A stretch of 64,000 nt of DNA from Gammaproteobacteria bacterium (GTDB lineage Bacteria > Pseudomonadota > Gammaproteobacteria > UBA6429 > Thiohalophilaceae). A program made the translations under genes and the position numbers. Each line of letters starts with the position of its first letter. The stretch's first letter is position 1. Shown one piece after another: positions 54,597 to 63,236 of this stretch. The notes below the pieces were generated by a model. The model worked only from the letters and a program-made list of their open reading frames with translations. It was not told the DNA's origin and did not search any database. Where the stretch lies: positions 1 to 64,000 of the forward strand of contig JAHECZ010000001.1 in NCBI GenBank assembly GCA_024641475.1, read 5' to 3'.

Positions 54597-56447
54597 TCAA
54601 CTTGCGTCGATCGCCAGCTCCAGTTCCAGCCAGCTTTCTTCCAGCTCGGTGATTTTTTGTTGCAGGCTGGCATGCGTTGCTATTATCTTATCGACTTCAC
54701 TGCGGGGTTGTTTTTCGTACGTCGCTGGATCGGCTAGTTTATCGGTCACCGCACGTAACTCGGCTTGAGTGGTAGCCAGCGCCGTACTGATCTTCGCCTG
54801 TTTGGATTGCAGAGTTTTGCGATTCGCCTTAGTAGCAGGTGCCTGACGAGGCTTGTCTGCTGTTTTAGCCAGACCTTCGAGGGGACGCCGTTGCTCAATC
54901 CAGACTTTATAATCGTCCAAATCACCATCAAACAACTTTGCTTCACCATCGGCGACCAACCATAATTCATCGGCAACCGCACGTATCAGACTGCGATCAT
55001 GTGATACCAGGATGACGGCACCGGTGTATTCCTCTAGCGCAATCGTCAAGGCATCGCGCATATCCAGATCCAGATGATTGGTGGGCTCATCAAGTAATAA
55101 CAAATGTGGTTTTTGCCAGGCTATCAAGGCAAGTGCCAAACGACTTTTTTCGCCACCCGAAAAACTGGCTACCGGGCGGTCTTCACTATCGCCACCCAGT
55201 CCAAAGCGTCCCAGAAAGCTGCGCAGCACCAATGATTTCTCTTTGGGTGCAAGTCGCTCCATATGTTGCAATGGGGTTGCCACACTATCGAGATTTTCCA
55301 ATTGGTGTTGTGCAAAATAACCGACGCGAACATCGGCGGTGAGTTCCAGCTTGCCCTGCGTCGGCATCAGTTCGCCAACCAGTAATTTGATCAGCGTGGT
55401 TTTGCCGGCGCCATTGGGGCCAAGTAACGCAATACGGGCACCGGCGCGCAATGCCAAGTTGATATTTTTAAATAAGGTTTTTTCGCCATAGCCAAATCCC
55501 ATTTTATCGACGCGCAACAATAAATCGGGACTGCGTTCTGGTGCCTCGATTTCCAGTTCAAAATGACCGTTGGCCATGTGCGCCGGCGCAATCCGGGTAA
55601 TGCGTTCCAACGCCTTGATACGACTCTGCGCCTGCTTGGCTTTTGTCGCCTGGGCGCGAAACCGCCGTACAAAATCTTCCAGATGCGCAATCTTGGCCTG
55701 TTGCTGATTGAAGGCCTGGTTCTGTTGCTCGATTTTTACTGCACGGGCACGCTCGAAGTCATCGTAATTACCGGCATAACTGTCAATGATGTGATCATGC
55801 ACGTGCGCGATACGATTTACGCAGGCATTTAAAAACTCGCGGTCATGCGACACGACTAACAGGCTGCCGGGATAGCGCGCCAGATATTGCTCCAACCACA
55901 GAATCGCTTCCAGATCCAAATGGTTGGTGGGTTCATCCAATAACAGCAAATCGGCACGGTGCATCAATGCACGCACCAGATTCAAACGCATGCGCCAGCC
56001 GCCGGAAAAGCTACTGACTGGCCGTTCCAGCGTGTCGTTGGCAAAACCCAATCCGTTCAATAACTGGGCCGCTCGCGCTTTGGCCACATAGCCACCGATC
56101 GCTTCAAAGCGGTGTTGTGCCTCAAACCAGGCCGCATCGTGATTTTCCTGTGCCAGGGTTTTTTCGAGCTGGCGTAACTCGACATCGCCATCGAGGACAA
56201 ACTCAATGGCCGGTTGATCGGAGGTTGCTATCTCCTGCGCGACTGACGCAATCGTCTTGCCGGACTGCAAGGCAATCTCGCCACTCTCCGGCTTGATCTC
56301 ACCACGGATCAAACGGAACAAGGTGGACTTGCCACAGCCGTTCTTGCCAATCAGGCCGATACGCTGACTGGCGAACACCTGCAGATTGACATCCTGTAAC
56401 AACGTGATGCCGCCTTGCAGGTAAGTGAGATTCTGAACAGTGAGCAT
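54597..56447 (-). CDS. yheS: ABC-F family ATPase (YheS-like)
   Basis: Two ABC domains: GKNGCGKSTLFRLI, FSGGWRMRLNLVRALM, LLLDEPTNHLDLEAI; GPNGAGKTTLIKLL, FSGGEKSRLALALIAW. Confidence 0.93.
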   Translation of the reverse strand: MLTVQNLTYLQGGITLLQDVNLQVFASQRIGLIGKNGCGKSTLFRLIRGEIKPESGEIALQSGKTIASVAQEIATSDQPAIEFVLDGDVELRQLEKTLAQENHDAAWFEAQHRFEAIGGYVAKARAAQLLNGLGFANDTLERPVSSFSGGWRMRLNLVRALMHRADLLLLDEPTNHLDLEAILWLEQYLARYPGSLLVVSHDREFLNACVNRIAHVHDHIIDSYAGNYDDFERARAVKIEQQNQAFNQQQAKIAHLEDFVRRFRAQATKAKQAQSRIKALERITRIAPAHMANGHFELEIEAPERSPDLLLRVDKMGFGYGEKTLFKNINLALRAGARIALLGPNGAGKTTLIKLLVGELMPTQGKLELTADVRVGYFAQHQLENLDSVATPLQHMERLAPKEKSLVLRSFLGRFGLGGDSEDRPVASFSGGEKSRLALALIAWQKPHLLLLDEPTNHLDLDMRDALTIALEEYTGAVILVSHDRSLIRAVADELWLVADGEAKLFDGDLDDYKVWIEQRRPLEGLAKTADKPRQAPATKANRKTLQSKQAKISTALATTQAELRAVTDKLADPATYEKQPRSEVDKIIATHASLQQKITELEESWLELELAIDAS

Positions 56448-56591
56448 GGGGCAATAATACCAGAGGTGGTAAGGCAGGAATTACTGCTATCGACTAATTT
56501 CTTGGCTGACTTTACTCTTCGTCAATTCCCAGATAGTTTTGAAGTAGCGATCAAAGCAATGCCTGAATGCAGATTCAGTCACGACAGATCA

Positions 56592-57527
56592 TTAATGTTT
56601 AATCGGTTTGGTACTTGAATGTCGTATTTCCGGCTCGCTTACCAGCGAAGTTTGACTTGGCGGGGTAACCGGGTCGGCTGCAGCGGTGTTACCACGCAGA
56701 TTTGAATTGATCGCATCCCAACCATAGGCACGGGATAGCAACTGATCGAGCCGCTTGAACTTGACCGGATCAGCGACATTAAAAGTTACTGCATTACGGC
56801 TAAACCGTTCAAACACCGGTTTGGCAACCTTCATGGAATCAGGATTCGTCAGCAAGGCGATTAACGCCTTGCGCTGTTGTGCAGATACTTTGTTATTGGC
56901 GGTTATTGCATCATTGGGTGCAAGCGGGCTCTTATAAATTATCTTGTAACCGGCGCGTTGTGCCTCAGACAGTTTATAAAATGTTTTATCCCGCAATACC
57001 GCTGCCGTACACTTACCCGCGCTAAAATCAGCGAAGACTTTATCCTCACCCTGCACAAGGTGTAAGGTAGGTTCAGTGGCGCTCATGTCATAATTATGCA
57101 GTAACATTAAAGTCCCTAGCTGGGGAGTCAATTGCGCGCAAACCTGTTCATAAACCAAATCATGCATCGTATTGACCTTAGTCCTGCCTAGCGGAACGAC
57201 GACCAAAAACTGCAGATTTTCCGGCAAATTCACCAGTAATGTGTGATTGAGATTTTCGACTCGCCATTGTGAAAAATGCGGACCGTCAAACACGATATCG
57301 TAGTGCCCTTTTTGCATGGCAACGGAGTAAGTAAGGAAGTTTTTTGGATGTTCGTAGCTTATTTTTTCACCAATTGCACGACTCATTGCCTGCACAAGCG
57401 GTTCATAGGTCGCACGCTCATCTGCTTCATTCCCTCTGGGAGGCGCGCTAAAGATTAAATCGGCTAGTACATTGGTATTAATTGAAAGAAACAGAGCTAC
57501 AATGATGAAAGTATGCAATTTGATCAT
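56592..57527 (-). CDS. PhnD-like periplasmic substrate-binding protein, orphan
   Basis: Signal peptide; IFSAPPRGNEADERATYEPLVQAMSRAIGEKISY, GHYDIVFDGPHFSQWR. Confidence 0.8.
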   Translation of the reverse strand: MIKLHTFIIVALFLSINTNVLADLIFSAPPRGNEADERATYEPLVQAMSRAIGEKISYEHPKNFLTYSVAMQKGHYDIVFDGPHFSQWRVENLNHTLLVNLPENLQFLVVVPLGRTKVNTMHDLVYEQVCAQLTPQLGTLMLLHNYDMSATEPTLHLVQGEDKVFADFSAGKCTAAVLRDKTFYKLSEAQRAGYKIIYKSPLAPNDAITANNKVSAQQRKALIALLTNPDSMKVAKPVFERFSRNAVTFNVADPVKFKRLDQLLSRAYGWDAINSNLRGNTAAADPVTPPSQTSLVSEPEIRHSSTKPIKH

Positions 57528-58034
57528 AAGTCCATTTATCTCTAGTTATAATAATACTGTGGGTTGAATAATAGATATTTACACTTGGGATGGCAAGGAA
57601 AAATATCCTGATTCTCGGCTACGATTCAACCACTTGCGACTTGAACCTGCGAATCATATGATTGGCGCAAAATAAGGAATATAAATCACATCAGATAACC
57701 ATGATATGGCCAACCAAATTTGCCAGCCTTACTCTACCAGATGAAAAACCACAGCTCTCGGACTTCAATTTTGTATTACCGACCTGACTACATGAAATCA
57801 CTACTGCAAGAATAACCCTGTTGTCACATTTACTATCCAGCAAGCCAGTTCGAGTGATGGATAATGTATAAAATCTCAATCCGAGTAACTCCCCGTTCTT
57901 CAAATACGTTGCAATTTTGTCGACGATTTTGTTGGGAACAAAATCGAACAAGCTTTAGCTTGCCCGTAGAGCGAAAACCAAGGATGGTTTTCGTTAACCC
58001 CGCTCCTACGTTCGAATTCCAATGCAAAACCAAT

Positions 58035-58080
58035 AAAACAAAAAGGCCCGTCTGAAAAACCAGACGGGCCTTTTTGTTTT
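58035..58080. terminator. Bidirectional terminator hairpin, copy 1
   Basis: AAAACAAAAAGGCCCGTCTG-AAAAAC-CAGACGGGCCTTTTTGTTTT, 20-bp perfect arms. Confidence 0.92.
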
Positions 58081-58290
58081 ATATGGCGTCCCCAAGGGGA
58101 TTACTCGGCTTCGCCTCGCCCTCCGGGCAGTGTCACTTCGTGACACTGTTCGACTTTGCTTACGCAAAGTCGTCGACGATTTTGTTGGGAACAAAATCGA
58201 ACAAGCTTTAGCTTGCCCGTAGGGCGAAAACCAAGGATGGTTTTCGTTAACCCCATTTCCGATGTTCGAATCAACATTTGAAAACCCAAT

Positions 58291-58333
58291 AAATAAAAAA
58301 GCCCGTCTAAAAATCAGACGGGCTTTTTTATTT
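58291..58333. terminator. Bidirectional terminator hairpin, copy 2
   Basis: AAATAAAAAAGCCCGTCT-AAAAATC-AGACGGGCTTTTTTATTT, 18-bp perfect arms. Confidence 0.92.
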
Positions 58334-58476
58334 ATATGGCGTCCCCAAGGGGATTACTCGGCTTCGCCTCGCCCTCCGGGCAGTGTCACTTCGTGACACT
58401 GTTCGACTTTGCTTACGCAAAGTCGTCGAACCGCTGATTGATGTAACAGGGGTTCGAATACTTTTGTAAACCCAAT

Positions 58477-58519
58477 AAATAAAAAAGCCCGTCTAAAAAT
58501 CAGACGGGCTTTTTTATTT
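58477..58519. terminator. Bidirectional terminator hairpin, copy 3 (immediately downstream of tRNA-Glu)
   Basis: Identical to copy 2. Confidence 0.92.
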
Positions 58520-58522
58520 ATA

Positions 58523-58599
58523 TGGCGTCCCCAAGGGGATTCGAACCCCTGTTACCGCCGTGAAAGGGCGATGTCCTAGGCCGGCTAGACGATGGGGAC
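58523..58599 (-). tRNA. tRNA-Glu (UUC)
   Basis: GTCCCCATCGTCTAGCCGGCCTAGGACATCGCCCTTTCACGGCGGTAACAGGGGTTCGAATCCCCTTGGGGACGCCA; encoded CCA. Confidence 0.97.
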
Positions 58600-58612
58600 G
58601 CAGACGTGCTCT

Positions 58613-58813
58613 TTACTGCTCTTTATCAGTGGGTCCACTTAACAGAATTCCGACCAATCCCGTCAGTACACTGATAAATCCGATTGGTATCAAACCTAAC
58701 CAACCAATGGCGGTGTTATCCCGGTTCACAAACATGACCGTGAATCCCACCAGCATGCCCACGACAATCAGGGCAATGCCGACGTATACCATCATCCGTC
58801 CAAATCGTTTCAT
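58613..58813 (-). CDS. Small two-TM membrane protein between tRNA-Ala and tRNA-Glu
   Basis: 66 aa, MKRFGRMMVYVGIALIVVGMLVGFTVMF...; two hydrophobic helices; no clear RBS. Confidence 0.65.
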   Translation of the reverse strand: MKRFGRMMVYVGIALIVVGMLVGFTVMFVNRDNTAIGWLGLIPIGFISVLTGLVGILLSGPTDKEQ

Positions 58814-58816
58814 GTC

Positions 58817-58849
58817 AAAAATAAAAGGGCCGCAGTACTGGCCCTTTCA
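58817..58849 (-). terminator. Terminator after tRNA-Ala
   Basis: Minus strand AAAGGGCC-AGTACTGC-GGCCCTTTTATTTTT. Confidence 0.8.
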
Positions 58850-58855
58850 CGAACC

Positions 58856-58931
<76 letters not shown>

Positions 58932-59035
58932 GAAAAAACGGAACGCGAACTCTACGCGAGTCATGCGGCCCTGTCAATATAAATTCTGAGGCGCCGTGAT
59001 TTTTTTTGCTGTGATATCAATATGTTAGGTGACAT

Positions 59036-60727
59036 TCACTTGCCCGCTTTGGCCCAGGTATCACGTAAAGTCACCGTGCGGTTAAAGACCCGCTTTCCCA
59101 GTGCCAACATCTTCTCGTCCAGACAAAAATAGCCTTCGCGTTCGAACTGAAACCGATCCGTGGCTGTTGCTTCAGCCAGCGCAGGTTCCAACGCACAGGC
59201 AGTCAAAGGCTGTAACGAGCCAGGATTCAGAAACGCGGTGTACTCCTTGTTCTCTTTGCTGCTGGCAGCATCGGGATTCGGTACGTTAAATAACCGATCA
59301 TATAAGCGCACTTCGGTACGCACGGCATGTCTGGCGCTGACCCAATGGATCACCCCGCCGACTTTGCGACCTTCGGGATTCACACCCAGTGTGGCGGCGT
59401 CATAACTGCAGCGCAATTCGGTAACATTACCTTGTGCGTCTTTTATGACTTCATCGCAGCGCATCACATAGGCATTACGCAAACGCACTTCGCCGCCGGG
59501 TATCAACCGTTTGAACCCTTTGGGTGGTTGTTCCATGAAATCATTGCGATCGATATAGAGTTCATTCGTAAACGGAATCTGCCGATTGCCCAACTCCGGT
59601 TTTTGCGGATGATTGGCTGCATCGAGATACTCAATTTTATCTACCGGACAATTCGTTAACGTCACTTTCAATGGATTCAATACGGCCATACGACGGATTG
59701 CCCGTTCATTGAGATCGGTGCGGATGCAATCTTCCAGCACACTCATTTCAACGACATTATCGGATTTGGTCACACCGATGCGATTACAAAAGTCGCGCAA
59801 CGATTCCGGCGTAAAACCGCGACGACGCATTCCGGCAATGGTTGGCATACGCGGATCGCTCCAGCCATCGACCAATTGCTTCTGCACCAGTTCAGTGAGC
59901 TTGCGTTTGCTCATTACGGTGTATTCGAGATTCAAGCGCGAGAATTCGATTTGCTGCGGATGACACGGCGTCTTTAAGGTATCCAATACCCAATCATACA
60001 AGGGCCGATGATCTTCGAATTCCAGTGTACAGATCGAATGGGTAATGCCTTCGAGCATGTCCGACAGACAATGCGTGTAGTCATACATCGGGTAGATGCA
60101 CCAGCTCTTGCCGGTCTGGTGGTGGTCGGCGTCTTTCTTGATGCGGTAGATCGTCGGATCCCGCAGATTGATATTCGGTGAGGTCATATCGATCTTGGCA
60201 CGCAGTACCCGCGAGCCATCCGCGAATTCGCCTGTGCGCATGCGATCGAACAAACCCAGATTTTCGGCGACGGTGCGATTGCGATAGGGGCTATCCTTGC
60301 CGGGTTGCGTCAAGGTGCCACGCAATTCACGCATTTGTTCGGAATTCAGATCACAGACATACGCCTTGCCAAGCTTGATCAACTGCACCGCGAAGTCATA
60401 CAACTTGTCGAAGTAATCCGAGGCGTAATACAGATTGGTCCATTGATAACCTAACCATTGCACATCCTGTTTGATCGACTCGACGTATTCGATGTCTTCC
60501 TTGGCCGGATTGGTATCATCAAAACGCAGATTGCAACTGCCGTTGTAGTCCTGCGCAATACCAAAATTCAATACAATGGATTTGGCATGACCAATGTGCA
60601 GATAACCGTTAGGTTCGGGCGGAAAGCGCGTTGCCACCCTGCCCTGATTCTTGCCGGCTGCCAAATCCGCATCGATGATCTGCCGGATAAAATTAGTAGG
60701 TCGTGGCGTGGTGGTTTCGTCGTTCAT
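59036..60727 (-). CDS. glnS: Glutaminyl-tRNA synthetase
   Basis: [19 protein letters not shown] (HIGH), VMSKRKL (MSK); start moved to [10 protein letters not shown]. Confidence 0.97.
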   Translation of the reverse strand: MNDETTTPRPTNFIRQIIDADLAAGKNQGRVATRFPPEPNGYLHIGHAKSIVLNFGIAQDYNGSCNLRFDDTNPAKEDIEYVESIKQDVQWLGYQWTNLYYASDYFDKLYDFAVQLIKLGKAYVCDLNSEQMRELRGTLTQPGKDSPYRNRTVAENLGLFDRMRTGEFADGSRVLRAKIDMTSPNINLRDPTIYRIKKDADHHQTGKSWCIYPMYDYTHCLSDMLEGITHSICTLEFEDHRPLYDWVLDTLKTPCHPQQIEFSRLNLEYTVMSKRKLTELVQKQLVDGWSDPRMPTIAGMRRRGFTPESLRDFCNRIGVTKSDNVVEMSVLEDCIRTDLNERAIRRMAVLNPLKVTLTNCPVDKIEYLDAANHPQKPELGNRQIPFTNELYIDRNDFMEQPPKGFKRLIPGGEVRLRNAYVMRCDEVIKDAQGNVTELRCSYDAATLGVNPEGRKVGGVIHWVSARHAVRTEVRLYDRLFNVPNPDAASSKENKEYTAFLNPGSLQPLTACALEPALAEATATDRFQFEREGYFCLDEKMLALGKRVFNRTVTLRDTWAKAGK

Positions 60728-60743
60728 ACCGTTTCCTGTCGAA

Positions 60744-62156
60744 CTAGGCATTTGCGCCCAGATATGCAATGGCTTTATCCAGACGCACTAATGTTGCATC
60801 GCGTCCGATTAAATAGAGTGTGACATCAATCGAGGGCGAAACTGAACCACCGGTTACCGCAATGCGTACCGGTTGGGCAATCTTGCCGAGTTTCAGGCCC
60901 AACTCTTCGGCGGTATCCTTGAGCGCCTGATGCAATGGTTCCTTTTGCCAGTCAGTTAATGCGGCGAATTTTTCACGCAATAAACTAAAGGCAGGCACCA
61001 AGTCCACAGAAAAATGTTTTTTCACATCATCCGGGTTATAACCATCCAGCGGCCGGTAAAAGCAGGCACTGGCCTGCGCCATTTCCACCAGCGTCTTGCA
61101 GCGCTCCTGCTGTACCTTGATTACTTCGACTATATCCGGTCCCTGGGTGGGATCGATATTGAGTTTGGTAAAGTGATGAGTCAAATGCCGTGCGAGGTGC
61201 TCGGGTGCCGCACTCTTTATATAATGCTGGTTCACCCACAATAATTTACTTTTATTGATGCTGGACGCGGAATGATTGATGTCGGTGATATCGAATAACT
61301 GAATCAATTCTTCCAGCGTAAAGATTTCCTGATCGCCATGTGACCAGCCCAGCCGCGCCAGATAATTCAGCAAAGCCTCCGGCAGATAGCCTGCGTCACG
61401 GTACGCCATCACACTAGCGGATTCACCATGCACACGCTTGGAAAGTTTGACGCCATCCTCCGCCAGGATCATCGGTGCATGGGCATACACCGGAATCGAT
61501 GCACCCATGGCGTTTAACATATTGATCTGACGTGGGGTGTTATTCAGATGATCATCACCACGGATCACATGGGTGATTTTCATGTCAAAGTCATCGACGA
61601 CGACGGTGAAGTTATACGTCGGAGTACCATCCGACCGCGCAATGATCAAATCATCGAGTTCGCTATTGGCAATCACGACTTTACCGCGCACCACATCGTT
61701 GATCACCACATTACCGTCGAGTGGATTTTTAAACCGCACCACCGGTTGCACACCCGCAGGCGCTGGTCCCTGCCGGTGCCGACAACGGCCGTCATAACGG
61801 GGCTTTTCCTTGCGCGCCATTTGCGACTCGCGCATGGCGGTGAGCTCGTCTTTGGAACAATAGCAATGGTAGGCCTTGCCTTCCTGGAGTAACTGCGCAA
61901 TGACTTCTTTGTAGCGATCAAAACGTTTGGTCTGGTAAAACGGGCCTTCGTCGTAGTCGAGCCCCAGCCAGGTCATGCCTTCCAGAATCGCGTTCACCGA
62001 CTCGGCAGTGGAGCGCTCCAAATCGGTATCTTCTATTCTTAATATAAAGGTGCCGGCGTGTTTGCGGGCATACAGCCACGAAAACAGCGCCACACGGGCG
62101 CCGCCAATGTGCAGATAACCGGTGGGACTGGGGGCAAAGCGGGTGCGAATCGTCAT
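60744..62156 (-). CDS. gltX: Glutamyl-tRNA synthetase
   Basis: [31 protein letters not shown]-like [19 protein letters not shown]. Confidence 0.97.
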   Translation of the reverse strand: MTIRTRFAPSPTGYLHIGGARVALFSWLYARKHAGTFILRIEDTDLERSTAESVNAILEGMTWLGLDYDEGPFYQTKRFDRYKEVIAQLLQEGKAYHCYCSKDELTAMRESQMARKEKPRYDGRCRHRQGPAPAGVQPVVRFKNPLDGNVVINDVVRGKVVIANSELDDLIIARSDGTPTYNFTVVVDDFDMKITHVIRGDDHLNNTPRQINMLNAMGASIPVYAHAPMILAEDGVKLSKRVHGESASVMAYRDAGYLPEALLNYLARLGWSHGDQEIFTLEELIQLFDITDINHSASSINKSKLLWVNQHYIKSAAPEHLARHLTHHFTKLNIDPTQGPDIVEVIKVQQERCKTLVEMAQASACFYRPLDGYNPDDVKKHFSVDLVPAFSLLREKFAALTDWQKEPLHQALKDTAEELGLKLGKIAQPVRIAVTGGSVSPSIDVTLYLIGRDATLVRLDKAIAYLGANA

Positions 62157-62250
62157 AGGGTCGGTATTTTACCCGTTCGGGATCAAAAAGATAGCCACAC
62201 CAGCGGCGGTTTGACCCTGTGGATTACCGCTTTTAGAATAACCAATGCGC

Positions 62251-62325
62251 GGGCGGTTAGCTCAGCGGGAGAGCACTGCCTTCACACGGCAGGGGCCACT
62301 GGTTCGATCCCAGTACCGCCCACCA
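62251..62325 (+). tRNA. tRNA-Val (CAC)
   Basis: GGGCGGTTAGCTCAGCGGGAGAGCACTGCCTTCACACGGCAGGGGCCACTGGTTCGATCCCAGTACCGCCCACCA; anticodon loop TTCACAC. Confidence 0.96.
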
Positions 62326-62341
62326 GTTTCACAGTAACGAG

Positions 62342-63235
62342 TTATAACCAGTTGTTCAGCATGACTCCCATACCAATGCGACGCGTTGAGTGGTTGTAGT
62401 CGATCAGGCTTTCGCCGTAGCCATTGAAGATCTGCACATAGCCCTGCAATTTGCTTTTGATGGGAAAACTGTAATCGATCTGCAATGCGCCACGATTGTT
62501 GCCCTTGAAGTTCAAATTATTGCGTAGCATCAGTCCCATGCGCTTGCCGTCGTTGCGCGCCCACATGGCGGTTAATTCGAACGATCCCAGGTATTGGCCG
62601 ATATCCGGATTATCGTCACCGGCCGGATCGAGCGGATAGCTTTTGCTATCCTCCGGAATGCGATACCAGGGTTTTAAACTGAAATAAAACTTTTCATATT
62701 CAAAAATAAAATTGGCGTAAACCCGATTCCAGCTGCGCGACCAGGGCTGGGAACGGCCATTGGACTGGTGACTCACGCCGAATACCATGGCGCGAGTGTA
62801 AGGATGTTGCTCGTCGTGCGGTAACACGAACTGCCACATGATCTCCGGTTCATAATTGGTTTCGCGAAACGGACTGGAGATGGCTTTGTTAAACATTTGC
62901 CAATTCGACTGCTGGGTGTATCCAAATAATACATCGCCGCCCAGCAAGCCATCGTAGACATCGACCTTGAAACTGATCTGAAACTTGATCTCCCAGGGTT
63001 GCAGATGACCTTCAGCCTCATAGGCACCGGCAACATTGCTCAGCATGAGATAATTGGGTTTATGCGGTGTCAGCGCAAACAAGGATGCACGCGCCTTGCG
63101 TTCCTCGGCAAGCCGTTGTTCAAAAGCCGTGTCGGGTTCTACTACCGCTGGTGAAATCGGTGCAGCTTCTTGCACATGAGCAAGTGAAACATTGCTGCCG
63201 CATATAACGAATAGCGCTATATGACGCCAGGTCAT
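62342..63235 (-). CDS. pldA: Phospholipase A (OMPLA/PldA-like)
   Basis: HEPEIMWQF-like YEPEIMWQFVLP, FGVSHQSNGRSQPWSRSWNRVYANF, beta-barrel pattern; start at MTWRHIALF. Confidence 0.88.
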   Translation of the reverse strand: MTWRHIALFVICGSNVSLAHVQEAAPISPAVVEPDTAFEQRLAEERKARASLFALTPHKPNYLMLSNVAGAYEAEGHLQPWEIKFQISFKVDVYDGLLGGDVLFGYTQQSNWQMFNKAISSPFRETNYEPEIMWQFVLPHDEQHPYTRAMVFGVSHQSNGRSQPWSRSWNRVYANFIFEYEKFYFSLKPWYRIPEDSKSYPLDPAGDDNPDIGQYLGSFELTAMWARNDGKRMGLMLRNNLNFKGNNRGALQIDYSFPIKSKLQGYVQIFNGYGESLIDYNHSTRRIGMGVMLNNWL

Positions 63236-63236
63236 T

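Larger units (their letters stand above)
57919..58541 (-). repeat. Tandem repeat array (253-bp period) downstream of tRNA-Glu, each unit including the tRNA 3' 19 nt, a terminator and serial short hairpins
   Basis: 83-bp block at 57919-58001 = 58172-58254 (1 mismatch seen); 96-bp block at 58081-58176 = 58334-58429; both offset 253 bp; TGGCGTCCCCAAGGGGATT present at 58084-58102, 58337-58355 and 58523-58541. Confidence 0.95.

Noticed and set aside
57691-57951. 86-aa ORF upstream of the repeat array as a gene remnant
   Set aside because: No recognisable domain and its N-terminus reads into repeat sequence; insufficient support
58006-58289. ORFs 58006..58194, 58101..58289 and 57833..58033 in the repeat array
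   Set aside because: Frames arise from the repeated hairpin sequence (shared LTKTILGFR..TGKLKLVRFCSQQNRR string); no RBS, overlap terminators
57919-58541. CRISPR array
   Set aside because: Repeat units are about 253 bp, spacers absent, no cas genes; does not fit CRISPR geometry
57919-58599. Prophage or integrative element att site at tRNA-Glu
   Set aside because: 19-nt tRNA tail duplication resembles att, but no integrase, transposase or cargo lies between copies; kept only as a hypothesis for non-coding units
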